DNA from: JAEUTH01 sp044230205
Lineage (GTDB): Bacteria; Bacteroidota; Bacteroidia; AKYH767-A; OLB10
Reading direction: 5' to 3'
DNA: 64,000 bases
NCBI GenBank assembly: GCA_044230205.1
Contig: JBGARN010000007.1
Coordinates: forward strand, 1 to 64,000
Of the stretch, positions 1 through 9,376 are shown in pieces (within the stretch, counting starts at the first letter, position 1; each line of letters begins with the position of its first letter). The notes beneath the pieces are model-generated. The model ran no database searches. It was not told the origin of the DNA and saw only the letters and a list, made by a program, of their open reading frames with translations. Made by a program: the position numbers and the translations under genes.

Positions 1-2709
1 AACCGATGACCCATTATCTCTTACTCGTAGTACTCCTGATGAAGCTGAGCCTGCCGGCCGGTTAAAAGTCACAAAAGACAATGTGCCTGAGGAAGCGCCT
101 ACGAGCAAACCTGAATTTGTGTTTTCAATAATATGAAGTTTAGCATTGCTTGCTGGCGCTGTAATTCCAATGCCAACATTGGCACTGCTTGTTGCGCCAT
201 TAATGCCTGAAATGCTACCAAGCACTATACTGTTGCTTGAACTAACCTGTGCATGTGATCCAATAGCTGTTGCATTATTAAGAGTACCTGTTGCCACATC
301 AGCGCTGTCACCTATACAGGTATTGTTACGTCCGGTGGTATTAGTTGCCATGGCTCTTAAACCAAATGCAGAATTATTATTGCCTGTGGAATTATTTCGC
401 AATGAATAAATCCCGCAAGATGTGTTACTGAATCCGGTTGTACTGAAGTAAAGCGCTTCTCTTCCTAAAGCTACGTTCTGAGATCCGGTGCTGTTCGAAC
501 CTAATGCATCTACCCCTGCAGCTGTATTGCTGGATCCTGAAGTGTTTCCATACAAGGAGAATGCGCCAATTGCAGTATTGCTTCCTCCATCAGCATTTGT
601 ACCAAGAGCTCTACGGCCAAAAGCTGTGTTAGTTGACCCGGTAGTATTTGAAGAAAGTGTTTCGCTGCCTGCAGCTGTATTGTTATTGCCGGTGGTGTTT
701 GCGAAAAGAGCATTCGAGCCTACTGCAGTATTGTCGCCAGCTGTGCTGTTATAAAGTGCCTGGTAACCTGTTGCAGTATTGTTACTTGAGGTTACATTAT
801 TATGTAAGGCATATGCTCCGTTAGCTGTATTTTTCTGACCGCTGGTATTTTGCGAAAGCGCTTCAATTCCTGTGGCTGCATTATTAGATCCTGTAGTATT
901 GGAATATAAAGCACTCACACCAGTTGCTGTGTTTCCATTGCCGGTAGTATTGCCGCGAAGCGAAAAAGTTCCGGTAGCGCAATTATTAAAACCGGTTGTA
1001 TTTGAATAAAGTGAATTTGCACCTGTTGCCGTGTTATAAAATCCTGAGGTGTTAGAAAGCAAAGCAGCATGACCTGTTGCAACAAGATAATCAAACACAA
1101 GGCCCGTGTTGTTATAATTATACAATGCAGAATCACCTATTGCAACGTTAAATGAACTTTGTTGTGAAGTTCGCAATGCATTAAATCCTATTGCAACACA
1201 ACCGTTCCCTGAGTTATTGGAAACAAGTGCATTGGTGCCTATTGCAGTGTTGTTACTTCCTGTGGTATTGCCAAATAGAGCATTACTTCCTGTTGCAGTA
1301 TTATTATCACCATTACTGTTATAAAGCGATTGGTAACCGAAGGCAGCATTGCTGTTGCCTGTTGTATTTTCATGCAGCGCATATACACCGTTAGCTGTAT
1401 TGTTATTTCCTCCTGTATTATGACTTAGTGCTTCAAGCCCGAATGCTGCATTGTAGCTGCCAAACGTATTTGAGTAAAGACTACTTACTCCCATTGCAGT
1501 ATTACTACTACCAGTGGTGTTTAAGCGAAGAGAATATGTGCCTACCGCTGAATTGTTAGCTCCGGTTGTATTTGAGTAAAGCGCAAATCCACCGGCAGCA
1601 GTATTAAAATAACCTCCGGTGTTATTTTTCAAAGCTGCATGTCCGGCAGCAAGCAGGTAATCATTGGCGCCACCATTATTGTAGTTATATAAAGTTGAAT
1701 CACCCAAAGCAACATTAAATGAATTTTGTACTGAATTAAATAATGAAGCAGAGCCAATGGCAGTGTTATTAATTCCTGTTGTGTTAGAGAATAATGCTGC
1801 CAAACCGTTTGCGACATTGAAATTTCCTGTTGTGTTAGCATGAAGCGCATTAGTACCTGTTGCTGTATTGTAAATTCCTGTTGTATTTAAAAGCAAAGAA
1901 CCATAGCCAAATCCGGTGTTGCCATCCCCGGAAGTATTATACCTGAGCGAACTTACACCATAAGCAGAATTGTAATTCCCTGTTGTGTTCAGCAGCATTG
2001 CTTCATAACCTGAAGCACAATTAAAATCGCCACCTGAATTAGTAAAGAGTGCACTCTTGCCAAAAGCTGTGTTTCCAAATCCATCGGTGTTCGAATAAAA
2101 TGCTGAATCGCCTGTTACAGTATTCCTGTTGCCGGTTGTATTTGATTTACCAGCCATATTACCAATAAAAGTATTGGTGGTGCCTGTGTTGGAAGTATTA
2201 CCTGTGTTACCAATAAATGTATTGCCAATTCCATTATCCAGAAACTTCTGTCCATCAAGAAAAAATGCTCCATCAGCATAAATGTCCTTCCATGATGCAG
2301 CCGCAGAACCAATATTTGTTGCATTGTCAGAACCGGGTAGCAAATCAACATTTACGGCTGTGGGAGAATTTAAGTTGTTCAATGTTTTACTTGCAGTTGC
2401 CGATTTAAGTGCAACCCATGCACTGCCATTAAAGTAATAGAACCCGGGAGTGTTGGTTGTTTGATAGATAAGCAACCCTGTGGCAGGTGATGGAATTGCA
2501 TCTCTCTGTGTTTTATTCATTCTCGGAACCAGCATCCCTTTGGAAACCGATACCATATCAAGTATGGATGAAGCATCAGGTAACGTAGTGCCTATACCGG
2601 CACTTCCGGTTGCGGGAAAAGTGTTGGTTTGAGAAAGCGATGTGTGAGAAACAGACAACACCAACGACAGTATGAGTGAGATTGAAATAATATGATTTGT
2701 ATTTTTCAT
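1..2709 (-). CDS. Head-repeat (YadA/tail-fibre-like) surface protein, 3' end beyond the window
   Basis: The minus-strand frame is open from the ATG at 2709 to the left edge (903 codons), so the C-terminus is missing. A signal peptide (MKNTNHIISISLILSLVLSV) is followed by a segment typical of Bacteroidota fibre proteins (LDMVSVSKGMLVPR, then NKTQRDAIPSPATGLLIYQ). From about residue 175 to 800 there is a long run of head repeats of the form NTAxGxxALxxNTTGxxN, as in the stalks and heads of trimeric autotransporters and phage tail fibres. At the visible end a new block starts (NVGIGITAPASNAKLHI), which in this family often precedes a coiled coil and an S74 chaperone or sorting domain. The frame has no stop or frameshift. 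The likely role is a trimeric, fibre-like cell-surface protein; the partner is unknown. The protein at 31868-33790 has the same architecture and is complete, so the missing end may carry an S74 and sorting domain. Confidence 0.82.
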   Translation of the reverse strand, partial: MKNTNHIISISLILSLVLSVSHTSLSQTNTFPATGSAGIGTTLPDASSILDMVSVSKGMLVPRMNKTQRDAIPSPATGLLIYQTTNTPGFYYFNGSAWVALKSATASKTLNNLNSPTAVNVDLLPGSDNATNIGSAAASWKDIYADGAFFLDGQKFLDNGIGNTFIGNTGNTSNTGTTNTFIGNMAGKSNTTGNRNTVTGDSAFYSNTDGFGNTAFGKSALFTNSGGDFNCASGYEAMLLNTTGNYNSAYGVSSLRYNTSGDGNTGFGYGSLLLNTTGIYNTATGTNALHANTTGNFNVANGLAALFSNTTGINNTAIGSASLFNSVQNSFNVALGDSTLYNYNNGGANDYLLAAGHAALKNNTGGYFNTAAGGFALYSNTTGANNSAVGTYSLRLNTTGSSNTAMGVSSLYSNTFGSYNAAFGLEALSHNTGGNNNTANGVYALHENTTGNSNAAFGYQSLYNSNGDNNTATGSNALFGNTTGSNNTAIGTNALVSNNSGNGCVAIGFNALRTSQQSSFNVAIGDSALYNYNNTGLVFDYLVATGHAALLSNTSGFYNTATGANSLYSNTTGFNNCATGTFSLRGNTTGNGNTATGVSALYSNTTGSNNAATGIEALSQNTSGQKNTANGAYALHNNVTSSNNTATGYQALYNSTAGDNTAVGSNALFANTTGNNNTAAGSETLSSNTTGSTNTAFGRRALGTNADGGSNTAIGAFSLYGNTSGSSNTAAGVDALGSNSTGSQNVALGREALYFSTTGFSNTSCGIYSLRNNSTGNNNSAFGLRAMATNTTGRNNTCIGDSADVATGTLNNATAIGSHAQVSSSNSIVLGSISGINGATSSANVGIGITAPASNAKLHIIENTNSGLLVGASSGTLSFVTFNRPAGSASSGVLRVRDNGSSV
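563..1697 (-). repeat. Two-copy 189-residue higher-order duplication inside the head-repeat gene
   Basis: The short head repeats are arranged in a larger unit. The landmark FNVALGDSTLYNYNNGG...DYLLAAGHAAL (starting near 1700) recurs as FNVAIGDSALYNYNNTG...DYLVATGHAAL (near 1133). The repeats that follow are in the same order (SLYSN, SLR, SLYSN, EALS, YALH, YQSLYN or YQALYN). The offset is about 567 bp, or 189 codons. The landmark breaks the regular NTTG spacing, which makes the copy boundaries visible. The end of the second copy is approximate. Confidence 0.7.
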
Positions 2710-2894
2710 CAGGTAGAAGTTTTTATTTGTAAGTATAGCTGTTGAGTTATAACAAATATGGCGACAGTGCCTGCTTTCATCAATACCATATTTATGTGAC
2801 GATCAGGCAGAACAAAAAGGAGGCATACTGTACAGCAATAGTTATTACTTCAGGCCTCACATGTATAAATAATTCTCAATCTTGAATTTCATTG

Positions 2895-4307
2895 CTAAAC
2901 GGTAGCTCCGGCTTCAAGGTTTTGTTTTTTCAGGTTGGGCTTTATGTTTTGATTAACCCTGAATAAATTATTCGGGTCGTACTTGTTCTTAATTGTAACC
3001 AGTCGATCGTAATTCTCGCGATAGGTTGCTTTAACACGATCTTCTCCTTCCTCCATCATAAAATTAACATAAGCTCCTCCTGCCGAATATGGATGAAGTG
3101 CTTCCCAATACGCTTTAGTCCATGTAGTGATTTTTTCAGAATTAGCCGGATCCGGATCGATGCCTACTATTACCATTGCCCATGTTGAATCACGATAACT
3201 CCAGGCAGTATCTTTGTTGTTTATACGTGATGCTGCGCCATTGATGGGATATAAATGCATGGTTGAAAGCGGAGTCGGCATTGATTCACCAAAGGGCAAG
3301 TGTTTTTCTATAGCCTCATCGCTGAGCTCATTAACAAAATCAGCACGCCAGTACCATTGCAATCCGGGAGGTAATAAACCATCAAACAAACTTTGCAAAA
3401 CAGGCTGAGGTATTGGACCAACGAAATCAAGTGCTGGTTTTTTAAAAGCCCTTATTGGTTTGAATACTTCTTCTCCTTTATCAACAGGTCCAGTGTAGGA
3501 CCAAACAATTCCGCACATTTTTTTCAGGTGAAGATGTTCAGGGAAAGGTGGCCCCGGAGGAACAGTGAGGAAAGCAAAAAATCCATTCAGATCATCAGGT
3601 GCATTTTTGATCAATTCGCGGTACCATTTCATCACTTCCCTTGCTTCACTCATTTCATACAGCATGGGCCCACCATATAACATAGAAACGGGGTGAAGTT
3701 TGAAAGTAAAAGCTGTTATAATTCCAAAATTTCCACCTCCACCTCTTATTGCCCAAAACAAATCCTGGTTTTGATTTGCATTGGCTGTTACAAAACTTCC
3801 ATCAGCTAAAACCATATCTGCTGATAAAAGATTGTCAATAGTAAGTCCACATTTGCGTGTAAGGTATCCTAGCCCTCCGCCTGTTGTTAATCCACCAACT
3901 CCTGTTGTGGAAATAATTCCGCTTGGAGTAGCCATTCCGAATATGTGTGTTGCATGATCAATATCGCCCCAGGTACAACCACCACCTGCTGTTACTGTTT
4001 TGGCTTGCATATCCACCCGGGTGTATTTTATTGATGAAAGATCAATCACTAATCCATCATCACAAATCCCCAATCCACCAGCATTGTGACCTCCACTTCT
4101 TACCGACAATAGCAAGTTGTTCTCTCTTGCAAAATTTACTGACCTGATTACATCAGCAACATCTGCACAACGCACAATCATTCTTGGGCGTTTGCTGATC
4201 ATTGCATTATATACTTTACGCGCCTCATCAAATTCTTTATCGTGAGGTTCTATGAGTTTGCCTCTTAAAGAGGACTTTAATTCCTGAATTGAAGTTTCGC
4301 TTATCAT
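2895..4307 (-). CDS. FAD-binding oxidoreductase, berberine bridge enzyme (BBE)-like
   Basis: The 470-residue protein has a PCMH-type FAD-binding domain (about residues 38-210) and a short C-terminal BBE segment (about 420-460, ending YDPNNLFRVNQNI). The SVRSGGHNAGG motif places His74 where family members attach FAD covalently through an 8-alpha-histidyl bond. The second flavin link of bicovalent members (Cys in PxGxCPTVG) is absent: the matching stretch reads PSGIISTTGVGG, so monocovalent flavin is expected. There is no signal peptide, so the enzyme is probably cytosolic. Family members oxidise sugars, alcohols or secondary metabolites with O2 as acceptor; the substrate cannot be read from sequence. 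The gene stands alone between two unrelated exported proteins, with about 180 bp on each side. Confidence 0.88.
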   Translation of the reverse strand: MISETSIQELKSSLRGKLIEPHDKEFDEARKVYNAMISKRPRMIVRCADVADVIRSVNFARENNLLLSVRSGGHNAGGLGICDDGLVIDLSSIKYTRVDMQAKTVTAGGGCTWGDIDHATHIFGMATPSGIISTTGVGGLTTGGGLGYLTRKCGLTIDNLLSADMVLADGSFVTANANQNQDLFWAIRGGGGNFGIITAFTFKLHPVSMLYGGPMLYEMSEAREVMKWYRELIKNAPDDLNGFFAFLTVPPGPPFPEHLHLKKMCGIVWSYTGPVDKGEEVFKPIRAFKKPALDFVGPIPQPVLQSLFDGLLPPGLQWYWRADFVNELSDEAIEKHLPFGESMPTPLSTMHLYPINGAASRINNKDTAWSYRDSTWAMVIVGIDPDPANSEKITTWTKAYWEALHPYSAGGAYVNFMMEEGEDRVKATYRENYDRLVTIKNKYDPNNLFRVNQNIKPNLKKQNLEAGATV

Positions 4308-4444
4308 AATGGTATTATTTGCAGGTAAAGATGATGTTCATTATAAGCATCGTCAATACCATAATGATGTGACTTGCACAGAAAAAAACTGCACTCAATT
4401 ATTTAAGGAAAACCAAATATTTTATCATCATTGGCAATAAAAAT

Positions 4445-4452
4445 TATATTTG
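4445..4452 (+). promoter_or_regulatory. Bacteroidota-type -7 promoter element TATATTTG
   Basis: The octamer matches the TAnnTTTG -7 consensus of Bacteroidota primary sigma factor promoters and lies 35 bp before the start at 4487. No convincing TTTG -33 element is seen at the usual 19-20 bp spacing. Confidence 0.45.
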
Positions 4453-4486
4453 CTTTTAACCTGACTGTGCAATTAAATAACAGACT

Positions 4487-7006
4487 ATGAAGAACATTTT
4501 TACATTATTCGCTATCTTAATCAGTATTTCATTGCATGCCCAACATGCCAAGTGGAAGGTAAACATGGATGCTCAAAAAGTATTTATTGAAAACAAATCA
4601 CAGTTTGACGAACCCAATAATTTTCCCGGCTCAACTATTTTGTTTGCAACTGAAGACGGCCCGGCACAAGTTATCTTTACAAAAAACGGGCTGACTTATC
4701 GTCTTGAGAAAAGAGAGCGTGTAAAAATTGATGAGGATAAAGAAAGAGAAGGAGGAATGAGCCATGAAGAAATTGAAAAGTCAGAGCATGAAGCAATAAT
4801 AACTTCTGATGTTATTCACATGCAATGGAAAAATTCAAATCCTGATGCAGAAATTGTAGCATTAAATCCTGTGGAACATCATTACAATTATAAGGGAAAG
4901 AGCAACAGCATCAATGCAAGAGCTTTTCAGAAATTAATTTATAAGAATCTTTATTCCAACATAGATGTAGAATATGTTTTTCATCCTGATAAAGGAATTG
5001 AATACAATTTTATTTTACACCCAGGTGCTGATGCAACACAAATTCAAATGCTTTACAGCGATGTTTCCAATATGTATCTCGATAATGAGAAGAATCTTCA
5101 TCTGCCAACTTTATTTGGTGATATTATTGAATATGCACCACAAACATATTACGCAACCAGCCATGATGTAATTTCTTCTCAGTTTGAGCTGAATGAAAAA
5201 ACGGTTTCGTTTAAACTTGCTGATTACAATACTTCGCAAGAGGTAGTTATTGATCCCTGGATTGTTACCCCATCAATGCCAAACTCCAACCGTATTTTCT
5301 GCATCGAAGCTGACAGCAGCGGAAATGCTTATATCTACGGAGGTGATTCTCCTTTCAAATTGCAGAAGTATAATATCAGTGGTGCGCTGCAATGGACTTT
5401 TACAAATGGCTGGGACTCTTCAGCATATTGGTTTGGCACGCTAATAGTTGACCGTGCGGGTAATTCGTATATAACAGGAGGTACACCACCTGATATAACA
5501 AAAGTGAACACATCAGGCGGACAGGTGTGGACCAACTCAGGTGGTTTTGCCGATGAATACTGGAGTATGGCTTTTAACTGTGATGAAACTCAGTTGCTGA
5601 TCGGTGGCACTCGTCTTACCGGTTTTCCTATTATCACGGGTTCGGGCAGGGCATATACCATCAATCTTTCTAATGGTGCTGTGCTTAACAGTGTAAAGGT
5701 TAGCGATGCAACACCCTCATTTATCATTAATGATGCTAATGAAATACGCTCAGTTTGTTCATCTCCTGATGGTAATTATTATTTTATCACGCTTGACACG
5801 ATTGGTTCACTTACACAAGGGCTTGCGATTAACTGGAGGTCTTTAAGTGGTTACAGGTTTGGTTATGGAAGCCCTGATTATGGATTTACACCTCAGGGCC
5901 AGAACATTATTCGGGCAACTGCAACACATCTCTATACAGCAAATGGCGATTCAATTGTGAAACGAGATATTAATACCGGGATTGTGGTAGCTGCTGCAAC
6001 TATTCCGGGAGGTGGGCATGCAACCACATTTTTTGTACCGGGCACATTACCCAAAAACGGAGGAATGGCAATTGATGCTTGCGGAAACATATACGTTGGT
6101 TCACAACAAAACGTAGCTAAATTTGATGTTAGCCTGAATTTTATTTCTTCCACAACTACTCCTTCAGCAGTGTATGATGTTGCCATCGGTAAAAACGGAG
6201 ATGTGCTTGCATGCGGAAATGGTTTTGCAACAGCACTTAATTTTCCGGCATGCGGGCAGTTGCCAGTAACATGTGGAACAGCAACAATAGCGGCATTTGC
6301 AAGCAGTGATACTTCTTTTTGCGAAAAGCAGTGCATTGATTTTTTTGACCTGAGCACCAATAATCCCACATCATGGCAATGGACATTTACCGGTGCTGTG
6401 CCACCAACGGACACAGTTCAAAACCCAACCAATATTTGTTACAATAATTATGGAAGTTTTGATGTGCAACTGATTGCCTGCAATGCGTCAGGATGTGATA
6501 CAATTTTACTTGCTAATTTTATTAATGAACTCCCGCAGCCGGCACCACCCGTTATAACAATTAGTGGTGACACCCTTACAAGTTCGCCTGCTGTTGCATA
6601 TCAATGGTATTTAATTCCTAATGCCATACCAGGAGCCATTTCACAATCTTATATAACCACACAACCGGGTACGTATTACGTGATAACTACCGATACTAAT
6701 GGTTGCATTTCTGTTTCTGATACCATTGCCATTACCGGTTTAATTAATCATAACGGTGAAAGCGGGTTTGTGATTTCTCCAAATCCTGCAAATGATGAAA
6801 TTGAAATTACTTATCCGAAGCAAATCAAAGGCGAAACAGAATTGAAGTTAATTGATGCATCAGGCAGAATTTTATTTCACCAAGTTGAAGCACAACCATC
6901 AATATATACTAGGATTAAATCAGGTAACCTTAATAGCGGAATCTATTACATACAAATTATTGCTGATGATAAACAGATGGTGTTTAAAGTGGTAATTGAA
7001 AAGTAA
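4487..7006 (+). CDS. Secreted PKD-domain protein with DUF7948-like N-terminus and T9SS sorting domain
   Basis: The 839-residue protein starts with a signal peptide (MKNIFTLFAILISISLHA). Residues 20-250 contain a region with FIENKSQFD and an alternating beta pattern, seen at the start of many large gliding- or adhesion-associated Bacteroidota proteins (DUF7948-like). Residues 260-590 look like a beta-propeller (repeats of the type DSSGNAYIYGG, DRAGNSYITGG, DACGNIYVGS). A PKD-like fold follows at about 605-685 (SWQWTFTGAVPP), then an Ig-like stretch to about 755, and a T9SS C-terminal domain (ISPNPANDEIEITYP...IYYIQIIADDKQMVFKVVIE). It should be exported through the Sec system and the T9SS and stay on the surface or be released. 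No catalytic motif is seen. It is probably monocistronic. Confidence 0.82.
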   Translation: MKNIFTLFAILISISLHAQHAKWKVNMDAQKVFIENKSQFDEPNNFPGSTILFATEDGPAQVIFTKNGLTYRLEKRERVKIDEDKEREGGMSHEEIEKSEHEAIITSDVIHMQWKNSNPDAEIVALNPVEHHYNYKGKSNSINARAFQKLIYKNLYSNIDVEYVFHPDKGIEYNFILHPGADATQIQMLYSDVSNMYLDNEKNLHLPTLFGDIIEYAPQTYYATSHDVISSQFELNEKTVSFKLADYNTSQEVVIDPWIVTPSMPNSNRIFCIEADSSGNAYIYGGDSPFKLQKYNISGALQWTFTNGWDSSAYWFGTLIVDRAGNSYITGGTPPDITKVNTSGGQVWTNSGGFADEYWSMAFNCDETQLLIGGTRLTGFPIITGSGRAYTINLSNGAVLNSVKVSDATPSFIINDANEIRSVCSSPDGNYYFITLDTIGSLTQGLAINWRSLSGYRFGYGSPDYGFTPQGQNIIRATATHLYTANGDSIVKRDINTGIVVAAATIPGGGHATTFFVPGTLPKNGGMAIDACGNIYVGSQQNVAKFDVSLNFISSTTTPSAVYDVAIGKNGDVLACGNGFATALNFPACGQLPVTCGTATIAAFASSDTSFCEKQCIDFFDLSTNNPTSWQWTFTGAVPPTDTVQNPTNICYNNYGSFDVQLIACNASGCDTILLANFINELPQPAPPVITISGDTLTSSPAVAYQWYLIPNAIPGAISQSYITTQPGTYYVITTDTNGCISVSDTIAITGLINHNGESGFVISPNPANDEIEITYPKQIKGETELKLIDASGRILFHQVEAQPSIYTRIKSGNLNSGIYYIQIIADDKQMVFKVVIEK

Positions 7007-7188
7007 GTATTTGTATAACAACTTTTCCTGGATAATTGAAGTATAAAGCATACGATGAAAGAACCTTAATGAATGATAGTATTTGGACAGATATAAATGG
7101 CTATACTAAATTTCAAAAAAACAGACATCATTATTTCTAATTTACCAGATTCACTATTGATTAAAAGAATCCGGTAACATTATTAAAA

Positions 7189-7303
7189 ATCAGCTGCGGA
7201 TCAACTTATGAATTGGTGACCGATAAATTTGTCTGCATATTGAGGAAAAATTCAGGCAAAGAATAAGGTAGAAATTGATATGTATAGGGTGCTGAAAATT
7301 TAA
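7189..7303 (+). pseudogene. Decayed 3' end of a class III adenylyl cyclase gene
   Basis: The 322-bp gap 7007-7328 has no intact gene but holds a recognisable relic. Reading from 7189 gives ISCGSTYELVTDKFVCILRK and then a stop at 7264. Shifting by one base, 7268-7303 reads VEIDMYRVLKI-stop. The intact cyclase just downstream ends in NISGSTYELVKEKFNCIHRG followed by KHKGEIDMYFVNEKI. Order and spacing agree, so this is the C-terminal tail of a related cyclase with at least one frameshift. The segment GATAGTATTTGGACAGAT at about 7076-7093 may be a trace of the YDIWGD motif, but that is weak. The remaining bases up to the next gene show nothing recognisable. Confidence 0.72.
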
Positions 7304-7328
7304 TGACGAATTCGCATTTAAAATTAGT

Positions 7329-9263
7329 ATGAAAAAAAAATTATTATTTACGATAATACTTTTCTCTTTGTCTTGCCAGCATTTTAGCTTTTCACAGAAC
7401 CTTCAGTTTGTGGACTCGCTACTGGCAGCTTTAGGAAATGCCAATCATGATACCTCCAAAGCTGCCATTTTAAATGAACTTGCCAGGACCTATTTTACTA
7501 ATGACAACGACAAATCTCTGCAATATGCAAATGAGGCTTTTAATGTTTCTGAGAAAGCGGGCTATAAACCGGGAATGGGAAATGCATATTCAAATATCGG
7601 CCGGGTTTATCTGAACAGGGATAATTATCCTGAAGCATTTAAAAATTTGAGTTTAGCCATCAAAGTAAAAAATGAGATAGGAGACAAAATAGGGACAATT
7701 AAGTGTTATGTTTCACTTGGACATGTTTATTTAGGACAAGGTAATTTTGCAGAAGCGCTTAAGAACTATTTTGAAGCTATAAGAATCAATGAAGCACATG
7801 GTAATGTTTATTCAAAAGATGATTTATACCAATGGATTGCACTGGTATATAGTGAGGAAGGAAATTATCCTGAAGCGCTGAGATATTATATTGAATCAAT
7901 AGAAATTGCAGAAGCAGAAGGAAAAAAAGATGCACTCGCTACGTTATATCTCAATATAGCTGATACGTACATGCATTTAAAAATCTATACCAAAGCCTTA
8001 AGCTATAATTTAAGTGCATTACAGTTGGCAGAAGAGCTAGGCCAAATACAGGAAAAGGCTACTGCGATGGGGCAGATAGGAGCCGTTTATAAAGCGCAGG
8101 CACAATATTCAAAGGCATTGGATTATTTATTTCCAAGCTTAACTATTGCAAAAGAAGAGGGGCTAAAACAATTACAGATTACAGTTTTAAATGATATAGG
8201 AAGTACTTATTTGTTTCAAAGAAAATATAATGATGCCCATGTATACCTTGAGAAAGGATTATCAATTTCAAAGGAAATTGGTAGCATAGATAACATAAGT
8301 GAAAGTTATTTGCGCCTTGCCCAGTTGGACAGCACTCGTGGAAACTGCCTCAAATCAATGGAAGCATATAAAATGCATATCATCTATCGTGATAGTGCTT
8401 TTAATTTGGCAAGCGCCAGAAAGTTAGTGCAGGCTCAAATGCAATATGAGATTGATAAAAAAGAAATGTTGCAAAAAACTGAACAGCAAAGGAAGGATGT
8501 AATTGCCAGGAAAAATTTACAAAGACAAAAATTGGTTCGTAATGTTTTGATTGGTGGATTTACGGTGGTGTTACTTTTTGCAATAGTGTTTTTCGTTCAA
8601 CGAAATAAAATCAGGAAAGAGAAGAAGCGTAGTGATGAATTGCTGCTCAATATTCTGCCCGAAGAAGTTGCAGAAGAACTGAAAGCGAAAGGAAGTGCAG
8701 ATGCCAAACAATTTGACGAAGTAACTGTAATGTTTACTGATTTTAAAGATTTCACACAAATTTCTGAAAAATTATCCCCGGCCGAGTTAGTTGCTGTGAT
8801 ACACACCTGTTTTAAAGCATTTGATAACATTATAGCTAAACATAACATCGAAAAAATTAAAACCATTGGCGACAGTTACATGTGTGCCGGTGGTCTGCCG
8901 GTAAGCAATAAAACTAATGCCGTAGATGTAGTAAGTGCAGCATTGGAAATTCAAAAATTTATGCAACAACATTTACAACAGCGAAAATTGGAAGGCAAGG
9001 AGCTTTTCGAAATCAGGATTGGCATTCATACCGGAACTGTTGTAGCAGGAATAGTGGGCGTGAGAAAGTTCGCTTACGATATATGGGGCGATACTGTTAA
9101 TACTGCATCCCGAATGGAATCGAGTGGTGAGGCAGGAAAGGTGAACATAAGCGGTTCAACGTATGAATTAGTAAAAGAAAAATTCAATTGCATTCATCGC
9201 GGGAAAATTGAAGCAAAGCACAAAGGAGAGATTGATATGTACTTTGTGAATGAAAAAATCTGA
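7329..9263 (+). CDS. TPR-repeat, membrane-anchored class III adenylyl cyclase
   Basis: The 644-residue protein has a signal peptide (to about residue 23) and about seven TPR-like repeats (about 40-365) that would lie in the periplasm. A charged coiled coil follows, then one transmembrane helix (about 403-422, NVLIGGFTVVLLFAIVFFVQ), a short linker (LLLNILPEEVAEELKAKG) and a cytosolic cyclase homology domain (about 462-640). Visible catalytic residues are metal-binding Asp471 (MFTDFKDFT) and Asp515 (KTIGDSYM), adenine-selecting Lys511 and Asp584 (YDIWGD), and transition-state Asn591 and Arg595 (NTASR). The Lys/Asp pair indicates ATP rather than GTP, so cAMP is the likely product. The TPR array probably senses a periplasmic protein. 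A decayed relative lies directly upstream and a two-component system directly downstream. Confidence 0.88.
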   Translation: MKKKLLFTIILFSLSCQHFSFSQNLQFVDSLLAALGNANHDTSKAAILNELARTYFTNDNDKSLQYANEAFNVSEKAGYKPGMGNAYSNIGRVYLNRDNYPEAFKNLSLAIKVKNEIGDKIGTIKCYVSLGHVYLGQGNFAEALKNYFEAIRINEAHGNVYSKDDLYQWIALVYSEEGNYPEALRYYIESIEIAEAEGKKDALATLYLNIADTYMHLKIYTKALSYNLSALQLAEELGQIQEKATAMGQIGAVYKAQAQYSKALDYLFPSLTIAKEEGLKQLQITVLNDIGSTYLFQRKYNDAHVYLEKGLSISKEIGSIDNISESYLRLAQLDSTRGNCLKSMEAYKMHIIYRDSAFNLASARKLVQAQMQYEIDKKEMLQKTEQQRKDVIARKNLQRQKLVRNVLIGGFTVVLLFAIVFFVQRNKIRKEKKRSDELLLNILPEEVAEELKAKGSADAKQFDEVTVMFTDFKDFTQISEKLSPAELVAVIHTCFKAFDNIIAKHNIEKIKTIGDSYMCAGGLPVSNKTNAVDVVSAALEIQKFMQQHLQQRKLEGKELFEIRIGIHTGTVVAGIVGVRKFAYDIWGDTVNTASRMESSGEAGKVNISGSTYELVKEKFNCIHRGKIEAKHKGEIDMYFVNEKI

Positions 9264-9376
9264 ACACATTTCAGGGACGAAAGAATAAACTTTACTCCTG
9301 CTGGTTTAATACTCCGTTAATCATAGAATTCAGGTTATGGTGATGAAACATTTGAATGTGTAACTTCGTTACCGGA

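Noticed and set aside
5932..6414. 160-codon minus-strand frame within the PKD-domain protein gene
   Set aside because: It is a shadow of the plus-strand gene, with no domain pattern or start context of its own.
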